From positions 293 through 64,292 of the forward strand of contig NZ_QXTG01000003.1 in NCBI RefSeq assembly GCF_003581425.1: a stretch of DNA of 64,000 nucleotides, written 5' to 3'. This stretch comes from Amnibacterium setariae (GTDB lineage Bacteria; Actinomycetota; Actinomycetes; Actinomycetales; Microbacteriaceae). Made by a program: the position numbers and the translations under genes. Under the pieces are notes generated by a model. That model was given only the letters and a program-made list of their open reading frames with translations. It made no database searches and was not told the DNA's origin. This document shows, in pieces, positions 55,659 to 63,044 of this stretch. The stretch's first letter is position 1, and each line of letters opens with the position of its first letter.

Positions 55659-56558
55659 TCAGACCAGGCCGGTGTAGCCGTGCCAGGCCTCGCCCGCCGG
55701 CGCCGCGCCCTCGCGCACCGCCGAGGCCTGGATGAGGCCGTACGGGCGGTCGTCGGCGTGGAACACCTCGTTCTCGTTCGGCTCGTCGAAGCGCGAGAAG
55801 TCGACGAGGAAGTGGTGCTTGTTCGGCGCGACGAGGCGGATCTCGGCGATCGGGGGGAACGCCTCGAGCGCCGCGCGGCCCATGTGCCAGAGCGTCTGCT
55901 GGAGCGCGAAGGAGTCGAGCGTCGCGAACTCCGCCAGCATCAGCGCCTTCACCGCGGCGTACACGCCGTTCCAGTCGGTGTCCGCCGCGGCGTCGGTCAG
56001 CCGCCACTGCGCGGTCAGCGACGTCGCCATGATCCGGTCGTCCGTGGGCTGCAGCGTCGTGTACTCGTCGACCAGGAAGTCCTTGAAGTGGCTGCCCGTG
56101 CTCTTCAGCACGACCAGGTCCTTGAACCCCTGGACGACGTGCGTAGCGTCCGCCTCCAGGGTGATCGCGGCCGTCCGCACCTCCTGCCCGGTGCGCACGA
56201 AGGTGTGGTCGTGCGGCCGGCCGTCGACCTCGACGCGGGTCCAGTCGTACCGCTCGATCTCGACGCGCGCGCCCTCCACCGGCTCGACGTCGTCGACGAA
56301 GTGGTGCGCGAGCGCGAGGCCGTAGACCTCGATCGGGTCCGGGGCCACCTTCTTCGCCCACACGTACGCGCTGTTCTTCTGCGTGTCGGTCGGCAGCACC
56401 CGCCGCTGGTCGCCGTCGAGGTAGGCCTCCTCCCACGGTCCGCGCAGGGCGGAGGAGACGTTGAGGTCCGTGATCTCGTGGCGCGGCGAGTCGCGGACGA
56501 TGCGGACGAGCCGCGTCTCCGCCTTGCCGTACTGGTGGGGACCGAGCACGATCGACAT
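55659..56558 (-). CDS. uox: Urate oxidase (uricase), 299 aa
   Basis: Cofactor-free uricase that oxidises urate to 5-hydroxyisourate and H2O2. It starts MSIVLGPHQYGKAETRLVRI (catalytic Lys region) and has VLPTDTQKNSAYVWAKK with the catalytic Thr, VVLKSTGSHFKDFLVDEYTT, SLTAQWRL and PNKHHFLVDFSRF. The length matches bacterial uricases of about 300 residues. The ATG at 56558 agrees with the family start. A Shine-Dalgarno is weak. It diverges from the GNAT gene; the partners uraH and uraD lie downstream across the HAD gene. Confidence 0.95.
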   Translation of the reverse strand: MSIVLGPHQYGKAETRLVRIVRDSPRHEITDLNVSSALRGPWEEAYLDGDQRRVLPTDTQKNSAYVWAKKVAPDPIEVYGLALAHHFVDDVEPVEGARVEIERYDWTRVEVDGRPHDHTFVRTGQEVRTAAITLEADATHVVQGFKDLVVLKSTGSHFKDFLVDEYTTLQPTDDRIMATSLTAQWRLTDAAADTDWNGVYAAVKALMLAEFATLDSFALQQTLWHMGRAALEAFPPIAEIRLVAPNKHHFLVDFSRFDEPNENEVFHADDRPYGLIQASAVREGAAPAGEAWHGYTGLV

Positions 56559-56630
56559 GCGGCGACTCTCGCATCGCGATGTGTCCCGCGTGTAACGACT
56601 CCGGGTCGGCCTCGGCCCCTTCACCACGGG

Positions 56631-57419
56631 ATGCGCATGACCGACGCCGACGACCTCCTCCGCGCCTACGACGAGCAGCTCCGCGGCGACGCGGAGGCGC
56701 TCGGCGCCGCGCAGCGGTTCCGCCTCGGCCCGCTCTGGATCGGGGTGTTCGCGGGCGGCCGCGGCTTCATCTCCTACCGGGACCTCGGCGGCCTGTCGCC
56801 GAAGGGCGTCGACGGCCTGGTCCGCGCCGCGCTCGCGATGGTCGCCGCGGAGCCGTCGGTCGTCGAGATCGAGTGGAAGACGCGCGGCCACGACGCGGCG
56901 GAGGGCCTGCACGAGGCGCTCGTGCGCGCGGGTTTCGAGCCGCAGGAGCCGGAGTCGATCATGCTCGGCGCGGCCGAGCTGCTCGCGCTCGACCTGCCGC
57001 TGCCCGACGGGGTGACCCTGCGGTCGGTGACCGACGAGGAGGACGTCCGCGTCGCCTCGTACGCGGCCGACCGGCTGTTCGGCGACGAGCCCGACGAGGC
57101 GCGCGTCGCGGACCTCCTCGACCGCATCGCGCGCGGCGCAGAGCTGTGGGTCGCGGAGGCGGACGGCCGGGTCGTGTCGACCGGCCGGCTCGAGCCCGTG
57201 CCCGGGATCGACTTCGCGGGGGTCTGGGGCGGCGCGACCGACCCGGCGTGGCGGCGCCGCGGGATCTACCGCGCCCTCACCGCCGCACGGGCGAAGTCCG
57301 CGGTGCGGCGCGGCGTCCGCTTCATCAACAGCGACTCGACCGAGTACTCGCGCCCGATCCTCGAGCGCAGCGGCTTCGTGAAGGTGTCCACCACGACCCC
57401 GTACGAGTGGCACCGCTGA
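56631..57419 (+). CDS. GNAT-family N-acetyltransferase, 262 aa
   Basis: A GNAT acetyltransferase. The acetyl-CoA-binding motif is seen in AGVWGGATDPAWRRRGIYRA followed by LTAARAKSAVRRGVRFINSD, and the last segment SRPILERSGFVKVSTTTPY is also typical. The N-terminal half (about 1-130) is not a recognised domain but resembles the degenerate first repeat of tandem GNAT proteins. ATG at 56631 (or 56637 in frame). The stop codon TGA forms the first bases of the long terminator. Substrate unknown. Confidence 0.85.
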   Translation: MRMTDADDLLRAYDEQLRGDAEALGAAQRFRLGPLWIGVFAGGRGFISYRDLGGLSPKGVDGLVRAALAMVAAEPSVVEIEWKTRGHDAAEGLHEALVRAGFEPQEPESIMLGAAELLALDLPLPDGVTLRSVTDEEDVRVASYAADRLFGDEPDEARVADLLDRIARGAELWVAEADGRVVSTGRLEPVPGIDFAGVWGGATDPAWRRRGIYRALTAARAKSAVRRGVRFINSDSTEYSRPILERSGFVKVSTTTPYEWHR

Positions 57420-57477
57420 TTCCGTTTTGAAGGAGTTCTGCGCGAATCGCGGCGAGAACTCCTTCAAAACGGAATCA
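57417..57477. terminator. 23-bp perfect bidirectional terminator containing both stop codons
   Basis: Arms 57417-57439 and 57455-57477 are exact reverse complements over 23 bp with a 15-nt loop. The stop codon of the plus-strand GNAT gene opens the left arm, and the stop codon of the minus-strand allantoinase gene closes the right arm. The stem contains an A/T-rich stretch (TTTTGAAGGA) unusual in this genome, which gives U-runs to both transcripts. Confidence 0.9.
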
Positions 57478-58800
57478 GGCGGGGCGGGTGAGCAGGCGGC
57501 CCCGCGGCGGACCGTCCAGGTCGACGGGGGCGCCCGCGAGGTACGTGCGCCGCACGACGCCGACGAGGTCGTGGTCGAGGTAGGCGCTGACCGGGTTGCG
57601 GAAGCGCAGCTCCTCCCGCACGACCCGGTGCGGCGCCGTCGGCGCGAAGACCACGAGGTCGGCCCGGGCCCCCGCGGCGATCCGCCCTCGATCGGTCAGG
57701 CCGACGAAGTCGGCCGAGCGCTGCGAGAACCAGCCCACGACCCGCTCGAGGGGCACGCCCCGGTGCCGCGCCTCGGACCACACCGCCGGCAGCCCGAACT
57801 GCAGGCCCGCGATCCCGCCCCAGGCGACCTGGAAGTCGCCGTCGCCCGCGAACTTCCGCTCCGGCGTCGAGGGGGAGTGGTCGCTGACGACGAGGTCGAT
57901 CGTGCCGTCGAGCAGCGCCGCCCAGAGCGCGTCCTGGTTCGCCGCGTCGCGGATCGGCGGGCAGCACTTGTACTGCGTCGCGCCGTCCGGGATCCCGCCC
58001 TCGTCGAAGACGAGGTAGTGCGGGCAGGTCTCGGCCGTGAGCCGCAGCCCCTCCGCCTTCGCGGCGCGGATGAGCGGGAGCGCCGAGGCGGCCGAGAGGT
58101 GCAGGACGTGCGCGCGGCCGCCGGTGCGGCGCAGGCCGTCGACGACCGCCGCGATCGCCGCCGTCTCCGCCTCCTCGGGCCGGGAGGCGACGAACGCGGG
58201 GTAGTGCCGTCCGCCCGCGTTCTCGTGCCGGGCGAGCACGTCCGGGTCCTCCGCGTGCACGATCAGGAGGCCGTCGAAGGCGGCGAGCTCGTCGAGCGCC
58301 GCGTCGAGCCCCGCCCGCTCGAGGTGCGGGAACTCGTCCACGCCCGAGGGCGCCAGGAAGCACTTGAAGCCGAAGACGCCCTCGTCCCACAGCGGCCGGA
58401 GGTGTCCGAGGGAGGCCGGCACCGCGCCGCCCCAGAAGCCGACGTCGACGAAGGACGCGGGCGCGGCGGCGGCCCGCTTCACCTCGAGCGCCGGCACGTC
58501 CACGGTCGGCGGGATCGAGTTCAGCGGCATGTCGATCAGCGTCGTGACCCCGCCCGCGGCAGCGGCGGCGGTCGCCGTGCGGAACCCCTCCCACTCCGTG
58601 CGGCCGGGCTCGTTCACGTGCACGTGCGTGTCGACGAGGCCGGGCAGCAGGACCTCGTCCTGCGCGAGGCGGACCGCGGAGGCGGGCGCGTCCTCGAGCG
58701 CCCCGACCGCGGCGATCGTGCCGCCCTCCACGACGACGGCGGCGGGGCGGAAGGCGCCGTCGACGAGCACGCGCTCGGCGGCGATCACGAGGTCGGTCAT
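57475..58800 (-). CDS. allB: Allantoinase, 441 aa
   Basis: A metal-dependent amidohydrolase that opens the allantoin ring to allantoate. Key motifs: LLPGLVDTHVHVNEPGRTEW (metal-binding His pair), GFKCFLAPSG with the carboxylated-lysine position, IVHAEDPDVL, VLHLSAASAL, SDHSPSTPERK (metal Asp) and DRGRIAAGARADLVVF near the C-terminus. The length is usual for allantoinase. The ATG at 58800 has GGAG a few nt upstream. It diverges from the dienelactone hydrolase gene and completes the urate-to-allantoate path with uox, uraH and uraD. Confidence 0.95.
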   Translation of the reverse strand: MTDLVIAAERVLVDGAFRPAAVVVEGGTIAAVGALEDAPASAVRLAQDEVLLPGLVDTHVHVNEPGRTEWEGFRTATAAAAAGGVTTLIDMPLNSIPPTVDVPALEVKRAAAAPASFVDVGFWGGAVPASLGHLRPLWDEGVFGFKCFLAPSGVDEFPHLERAGLDAALDELAAFDGLLIVHAEDPDVLARHENAGGRHYPAFVASRPEEAETAAIAAVVDGLRRTGGRAHVLHLSAASALPLIRAAKAEGLRLTAETCPHYLVFDEGGIPDGATQYKCCPPIRDAANQDALWAALLDGTIDLVVSDHSPSTPERKFAGDGDFQVAWGGIAGLQFGLPAVWSEARHRGVPLERVVGWFSQRSADFVGLTDRGRIAAGARADLVVFAPTAPHRVVREELRFRNPVSAYLDHDLVGVVRRTYLAGAPVDLDGPPRGRLLTRPA

Positions 58801-58908
58801 GGCGCTCCAGACGGTCGGGTCGGCGCGATTCAAGCAGCGCCGTCTTTCCGGCATGTGACGGATCCGGCCCTGCGCGGGCGCTCGGGAACCGCGGGCGAGG
58901 ATGACGGC

Positions 58909-59682
58909 ATGACCTACGACGCCGTGCTGCAGACCGTCCTCGACCGCGAACCCGAGCCCGCCGGAGGTGTCGTCGGCACCGAGGTCGACTACGACGCCGA
59001 CGGCACGCCGGCCCGCGGCTACCTCGCCGTGCCGGGCGACGCGACCGGTCCGCTGCCCGCCGTGCTCGTCGTGCACGACTGGCTCGGCGTCACGGACGCG
59101 ACCCGCATGCGCTGCGACATGCTGGCCCGCATCGGCTACGTCGCGTTCGCCGCCGACGTCTACGGGGCCGACCTGCGCCCCTCCGACGCCGAGGCGTCCC
59201 AGGCGGCCGGCCGGTTCTACGGCGACCGCGAGCTGTGGCGCGGCCGGCTGGCCGCCGCGCTGCAGCGGCTGCAGGCCGAGCCCGCGGCGGACACCGAGCG
59301 GCTCGCAGCGATCGGGTACTGCTTCGGCGGCTCCTCCGCCCTCGAGCTCGCCCGCATCGGCGCGGACCTCCGCGCCGTGGTGAGCTTCCACGGCGGCCTC
59401 CCCACCGGCGCGGAGGGGGAGGCCGCGAGGATCCGGGCGAAGCTGCTCGTCCTCACCGGTGCCGCGGACCCGGTCGTGCCCGACGAGGCCGTGAAGGCCT
59501 TCGAGGACGAGATGCGCACGGCGCCCGACCTCGACTGGCAGGTGGTCACCTACTCGGGCGCGATGCACGCCTTCACGGTGCCGACCGCGGACGCGCCCGA
59601 CCACGGCGCCGCGTACGACGAGCGCGCCGACCGCCGCAGCTGGACCGCGATGAAGGACTTCTTCGCCGAAGCCCTGGGCTGA
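58909..59682 (+). CDS. Dienelactone hydrolase family protein, 257 aa
   Basis: An alpha/beta hydrolase of the dienelactone-hydrolase family with a Cys nucleophile in the elbow GYCFGGSSAL, Asp in TGAADPVVPDEAV and His in SGAMHAFTV. N-terminal YLAVPGDATGPLPAVLVVHD and ADVYGADLRP are typical. The length is 257 residues. ATG start at 58909. Relatives hydrolyse dienelactones or small esters; the substrate here is unknown. The double-hairpin element (copy 3) begins 3 nt after its stop codon. Confidence 0.9.
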   Translation: MTYDAVLQTVLDREPEPAGGVVGTEVDYDADGTPARGYLAVPGDATGPLPAVLVVHDWLGVTDATRMRCDMLARIGYVAFAADVYGADLRPSDAEASQAAGRFYGDRELWRGRLAAALQRLQAEPAADTERLAAIGYCFGGSSALELARIGADLRAVVSFHGGLPTGAEGEAARIRAKLLVLTGAADPVVPDEAVKAFEDEMRTAPDLDWQVVTYSGAMHAFTVPTADAPDHGAAYDERADRRSWTAMKDFFAEALG

Positions 59683-59684
59683 TC

Positions 59685-59753
59685 GCTTCGGATGCGCGAG
59701 CGCATCCGAAGCCGTGCCGTACCGGAGGCGCTGAACGCGCCTCCGGCTGACGG
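59685..59753 (+). repeat. Double-hairpin 3'-UTR element, copy 3 (after dienelactone hydrolase)
   Basis: Hairpin A: GCTTCGGATGCG-CGAG-CGCATCCGAAGC (59685-59712); its stem differs from copies 1 and 2 by paired changes. Hairpin B: CCGGAGGCGC-TGAAC-GCGCCTCCGG (59722-59746), enclosed by GCCGT/ACGGC with the A/CTG internal loop. The linker sequence CCGTGCCGTACCGG is nearly the same as in copy 1. Confidence 0.8.
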
Positions 59754-59775
59754 CCGTCCCACCGGCTCCCACACA

Positions 59776-59816
59776 CGGCAACGCCCCGCTCCTCGTCGAG
59801 GAGCGGGGCGTTGCCG
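59776..59816. terminator. 20-bp perfect stem terminator
   Basis: A 41-bp palindrome with one central base (59776-59795 with 59797-59816). It lies between the dienelactone hydrolase gene and the convergent FMN reductase gene, and can stop both. Confidence 0.85.
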
Positions 59817-59834
59817 GGTCCGGAGAGCCGAGGC

Positions 59835-60416
59835 TCAGGCCGGGACGGTCTCGTTCGCGTGGATGGACTTCAGCGCACCGGTCCACGCCTCGAGCTGCGT
59901 GAACATGATGTCCGCGCTCGCGTCGTGCTGCGGGCCCGGCGTGAACGTCGACATGTTCTCGAAGTCGGTGAACAGGCTGAAGCCGAGCTGCTGGCGGACG
60001 TGCGCGAGCTGGAGCTCGGAGGCGACGAGGCGGAGCTGCTCGACCGCGCGGGCGCCCTGGTAGGCGCCGTAGCTGACGAAGGCCGCGGCCTTGTTGTTGA
60101 AGGGGTGGTAGATCGAGTCGAGCGCGTTCTTCAGCACGGCGGAGAAGCTGTGGTTGTACTCCGGCGTGACGAAGACGTACCCGTCGAACTCGGCCACCTT
60201 GTCGGCCCACTTGACGACGGCCGGGTCGGTCGGCGGCACGTAGGCGGGGGACACCGGCGCCTCGAAGAAGGGCATCGGGTAGTCGCGGAGGTCGACGAGC
60301 TCGTAGTCGGCTGCGGCGCGCTCGGCGCCCTTGGCCACCACCCAGTCGGCGACGGCGGCGCCGTTGCGCGGCTCGCGGGTGCTGCCGAGGATGACGGCGA
60401 TCTTGAGGTCGGCCAT
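59835..60416 (-). CDS. NADPH-dependent FMN reductase, 193 aa
   Basis: A flavodoxin-fold NAD(P)H:FMN reductase. It has KIAVILGSTREPRNGAAVAD, YELVDLRDYPMPFFEAPVSP, YVFVTPEYNHSFSAVLKNAL and VSYGAYQGARAVEQLR. The length is standard. ATG start at 60416. It diverges from a MarR gene across an 85-bp region with overlapping promoter and palindrome, so it is likely repressed by that MarR and induced by quinones or oxidants. Confidence 0.93.
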   Translation of the reverse strand: MADLKIAVILGSTREPRNGAAVADWVVAKGAERAAADYELVDLRDYPMPFFEAPVSPAYVPPTDPAVVKWADKVAEFDGYVFVTPEYNHSFSAVLKNALDSIYHPFNNKAAAFVSYGAYQGARAVEQLRLVASELQLAHVRQQLGFSLFTDFENMSTFTPGPQHDASADIMFTQLEAWTGALKSIHANETVPA

Positions 60417-60451
60417 GGTTTCCTTTCACGGGAACGGTTGATCCGTCCACC

Positions 60452-60478
60452 AATATAGCCGAACCGGTGACACGTCAA
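60452..60478 (-). promoter_or_regulatory. FMN reductase promoter with overlapping palindrome
   Basis: On the minus strand TTGACG (60473-60478) and TATATT (60452-60457) are separated by 15 bp, and TGAC-AC-GTCA (60468-60477) overlaps the -35 box, a likely MarR site. A TACCAT box (60490-60495) lies 6 nt before the MarR ATG in the other direction. Confidence 0.5.
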
Positions 60479-60501
60479 CGACCAGGTGATACCATTCAGG
60501 C

Positions 60502-60984
60502 ATGTCGCAGGGGATGGGCCTGGACCCCGCCGATTGGGCCATGTGGCGCGAGGTCACGAGCATGCGCTCGCAGGTCGACCGCGCGCTCGAGCAGCGCCTC
60601 CAGCGCGACGCGGGCATCTCCGCCGCGGACTTCGACGTGCTGCGCAGCCTCGCCGACGCCGAGGGGCGCCGCCTCCGGGCCGGCGCGCTGGCCGAGGTGC
60701 TCGGCTGGGAGAAGAGCCGGATCTCGCACCAGGTCCGGCGGATGGCGGAGCGCGGGCTCGTCGAGCGCGCCGACTGCCCGACCGATCTCCGCGGCACCTG
60801 GGTCGTGCTGACCGATGCCGGCGCCGACGCCTTCGCCGCGGCCTCCTGCGGCTACGTCGAGACGCTCGACGCCGCGGTCTTCTCGAAGATCGACCCGGAC
60901 GACAAGCGCGCGCTGCGCCGGGTCGCCGTCTCGGTGACCGACGGGCTGCTCGCACCCGACGTCCAGCCTTCGCCGACCCGCTGA
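60502..60984 (+). CDS. MarR-family transcriptional regulator, 160 aa
   Basis: A MarR regulator. It has QRLQRDAGISAADFDVLRSL, LAEVLGWEKSRISHQVRRMA (recognition helix) and ERADCPTDLRGTWVVLTDAG (wing). The length is typical. The ATG at 60502 has TACCAT 6 nt upstream and no Shine-Dalgarno, so a leaderless mRNA is likely; several in-frame ATG codons near the start are alternatives. It diverges from the FMN reductase gene and probably represses it. Two Cys residues (76 nt apart in the wing and C-terminal half) might sense oxidants, but this is only a guess. Confidence 0.93.
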   Translation: MSQGMGLDPADWAMWREVTSMRSQVDRALEQRLQRDAGISAADFDVLRSLADAEGRRLRAGALAEVLGWEKSRISHQVRRMAERGLVERADCPTDLRGTWVVLTDAGADAFAAASCGYVETLDAAVFSKIDPDDKRALRRVAVSVTDGLLAPDVQPSPTR

Positions 60985-61015
60985 TGCCAGGGTGATCCGC
61001 GTCGAAAGGACTCGG

Positions 61016-61231
61016 ATGAACCCCATCAAGGCTTTGGTCGATGCCGGCTTCAAGAGCGAGTACGCCTACTGGGGCGGCTTCGTCTCCATCGGGCTGAGCT
61101 TCGCGTCGTGGGGGCTGTCCCAGATGAAGGACCCGCGCGACAAGGCGCAGTCCGACCGCTGGGGCATCTTCGTCGGCCACTGGGCGCCGACGTTCTTCGC
61201 CCTGGGCGTCGCGCTCAAGCTCGAGGAGTAA
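61016..61231 (+). CDS. Small membrane-associated hypothetical protein, 71 aa
   Basis: A conserved-looking small protein: MNPIKALVDAGFKSEYAYWG, then a hydrophobic segment GFVSIGLSFASWGLS, a charged loop MKDPRDKAQSDRWG and a second hydrophobic segment FVGHWAPTFFALGVALKLEE. GAAAGGA lies 5 nt before the ATG at 61016. The codon pattern and composition are those of a real gene. It resembles small actinobacterial proteins of unknown function. Confidence 0.75.
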   Translation: MNPIKALVDAGFKSEYAYWGGFVSIGLSFASWGLSQMKDPRDKAQSDRWGIFVGHWAPTFFALGVALKLEE

Positions 61232-61300
61232 CCGGACCGGGCGGGGGAGGCGGGCCGGGATCCCGCTCTCCCCGCCTTCCGTCCGTCGTCGGCGCACCCG

Positions 61301-61969
61301 TCAGGGGCCGCCGAGCCAGTGGTCGATCCGGTGGTGGTCCGGGGTGAACCCGTTGGCCACGCCCCACAGCACGGCCCGCGTCCGGCTGTCCGCGCCGATC
61401 TTGCGGTACACGGACCGGATGTAGGACTTCACGGTGTTCGGGCTGAGGTACGTCAGCCGTGCCACCTCCGCGTTGCTCTTGCCCTGCGTGATCAGGGCCA
61501 GGATCTCCGACTCGCGGTCCGTGAGCCCCTGCTCGCGACCGGGCCAGTCGAGGCCCGGGGCGCTGCGCACGCGGCCCGTCACCTCGGTCACCACGACCTC
61601 GCCCGCGTGGATGAGCTCGATGGCGCCCACGAGCTCCTCCGCGCCCATCGCCTTCGACAGGTAGCCGCGGGCGCCGAGACGCAGCGCCTGCTCGACCAGC
61701 TCGGGGTGGAAGTTCCAGGTGTAGAGCGCGACGCAGCCGGCGCCGTCGCTCCCGAGCAGCGCGGCGACCTCCTCGTGGTCGGATTCCGGCTGCGCGAACG
61801 AGTCGTAGAGCACGACGTCGATCCGGTCGTCGAGGGCGGCGTTGGCGTCGATCTCGGCGACCACGACGCGGTCGCGGTGCGCGTCGAAGAGGTGCGCGAG
61901 GCCGATCAGGACGACGTCGTAGTCGTCGACGAGCGCGATCGTGATCGGCGGGGCCTCGACGTCCGTCAT
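61301..61969 (-). CDS. LuxR/NarL-family response regulator, 222 aa
   Basis: A response regulator with a receiver (about 8-130) and a LuxR-type helix-turn-helix (about 155-215). Receiver residues: acidic pair in IALVDDYDVV, Asp in VVLYDSFAQ, Thr/Trp in ALYTWNF and Lys in GYLSKAMGAEEL. The output domain has GLTDRESEILALITQGKSNA followed by EVARLTYLSPNTVKSYIRSV. ATG start at 61969 with TACTTT 6 nt upstream and no Shine-Dalgarno. No histidine kinase is adjacent, so it is an orphan. A palindrome lies immediately upstream of the -10 box. Confidence 0.92.
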   Translation of the reverse strand: MTDVEAPPITIALVDDYDVVLIGLAHLFDAHRDRVVVAEIDANAALDDRIDVVLYDSFAQPESDHEEVAALLGSDGAGCVALYTWNFHPELVEQALRLGARGYLSKAMGAEELVGAIELIHAGEVVVTEVTGRVRSAPGLDWPGREQGLTDRESEILALITQGKSNAEVARLTYLSPNTVKSYIRSVYRKIGADSRTRAVLWGVANGFTPDHHRIDHWLGGP

Positions 61970-61980
61970 GGCCGGAAAGT

Positions 61981-61996
61981 ACACCCCCAGGGGTGT
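61981..61996. promoter_or_regulatory. ACACCCC-N2-GGGGTGT palindrome at LuxR-type promoter
   Basis: A perfect inverted repeat overlapping the first base of the putative -10 box (AAAGTA, 61976-61981, read as TACTTT on the minus strand). It may be an autoregulatory operator. A similar CCCCC/GGGGG palindrome precedes the small membrane protein gene at 4415. Confidence 0.5.
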
Positions 61997-62086
61997 GCCG
62001 CCGGGATCGCGCCGCTGGTCGACTGACGGCGATCCGACTTCCGGATCGAGGACGCGCGTCTCGGACGCGCAGGACAGGAGGCCGTC

Positions 62087-62365
62087 ATGGGCGTCATCGG
62101 CACCCTCATCACCGTCATCATCGTCGGGCTGATCGCGGGCTTCATCGCCCGGGCGATCGTGCCCGGCCGGCAGAGCATGGGTATCGGCGCGACGATCCTG
62201 CTCGGGATCGTCGGCTCCTTCGTCGGCGGCTTCCTCGGCTTCCTGATCTTCGGGAAGGACGCCGGCGACGGGTTCCTGCAGCCGTCCGGGATCATCGGGT
62301 CGATCATCGGCGCGATCATCGCCCTGCTGATCTACGGTGCGGTCACGGGGCGGCGCCGCGCCTGA
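62087..62365 (+). CDS. GlsB/YeaQ/YmgE-family stress membrane protein, 92 aa
   Basis: A small membrane protein of the transglycosylase-associated (GlsB/YeaQ/YmgE) family, induced by envelope stress in other bacteria. Three glycine-rich helices: [40 protein letters not shown] then [16 protein letters not shown], and [26 protein letters not shown] lies 5 nt before the ATG. It diverges from the LuxR-type gene. Confidence 0.95.
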   Translation: MGVIGTLITVIIVGLIAGFIARAIVPGRQSMGIGATILLGIVGSFVGGFLGFLIFGKDAGDGFLQPSGIIGSIIGAIIALLIYGAVTGRRRA

Positions 62366-62396
62366 CCTCGTCGCCCGCATGCGGTTCGATGGGCGG

Positions 62397-62990
62397 GTGA
62401 CCGGCGCGATCCTCGACCCCGTCCTCCTCGTCGGCGAGCACGTGCGGCTGGAGCCGCTCGGGCCGCAGCACGTGGAGGGCCTGGCGCGCGCCTCCGCCGA
62501 CGGCGAGGTCTGGCGGAAGTGGACCACGTGGGTCCCCGCCCCGGGGCAGATGGCCGCGACGATCGAGGAGCGGATCGCGGACCACGCCCGCGGCCGCATG
62601 GTCCCGTGGGCCACCTGCCTGCCGGACGGCACGCCGGTCGGCATGACCTCCTACTGGGACGTCGACGCCCCGAACCGACGCGTCGAGATCGGCGCCACCT
62701 GGCTCGGCGCCTCCGCCCAGGGGACGAAGGTGAACCCGGAGGCGAAGCTCCTGCAGCTGACGCGGGCGTTCGAGGACCTCGACTGCATCGCCGTCGAGTT
62801 CCGCACGCACTGGCACAACCGCCAGTCGCGCCGCGCGATCGAGGCGCTCGGCGCGAAGCAGGACGGCGTGCTGCGGAACCACCGGATCATGCCGGACGGC
62901 ACCCTCCGCGACACCGTCGTCTACTCGATCGTCCGCGACGAGTGGCCGACGGTGCGCGCCGGGCTGCGCGCCCGGCTCCGATCCGCCTGA
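62397..62990 (+). CDS. GNAT-family acetyltransferase (RimJ/RimL type), 197 aa
   Basis: An acetyltransferase related to RimJ/RimL. It has LLVGEHVRLEPLGPQHVEGL at the start, GMTSYWDVDAPNRRVEIGAT then WLGASAQGTKVNPEAKLLQL (acetyl-CoA site), and HWHNRQSRRAIEALGAKQDG then VLRNHRIMPDGTLRDTVVY. The length is standard. The GTG at 62397 gives the family N-terminus; an in-frame ATG at 62379 would add six residues. It lies 31 nt after the GlsB-like gene and may be co-transcribed. Substrate unknown; protein N-terminal or small-molecule acetylation is possible. Confidence 0.9.
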   Translation: MTGAILDPVLLVGEHVRLEPLGPQHVEGLARASADGEVWRKWTTWVPAPGQMAATIEERIADHARGRMVPWATCLPDGTPVGMTSYWDVDAPNRRVEIGATWLGASAQGTKVNPEAKLLQLTRAFEDLDCIAVEFRTHWHNRQSRRAIEALGAKQDGVLRNHRIMPDGTLRDTVVYSIVRDEWPTVRAGLRARLRSA

Positions 62991-63044
62991 GCGCGCCCTC
63001 GCTAGGCTGCTCCGGGCCTCGAGGACCGGGGCCGGAGAGGCACC

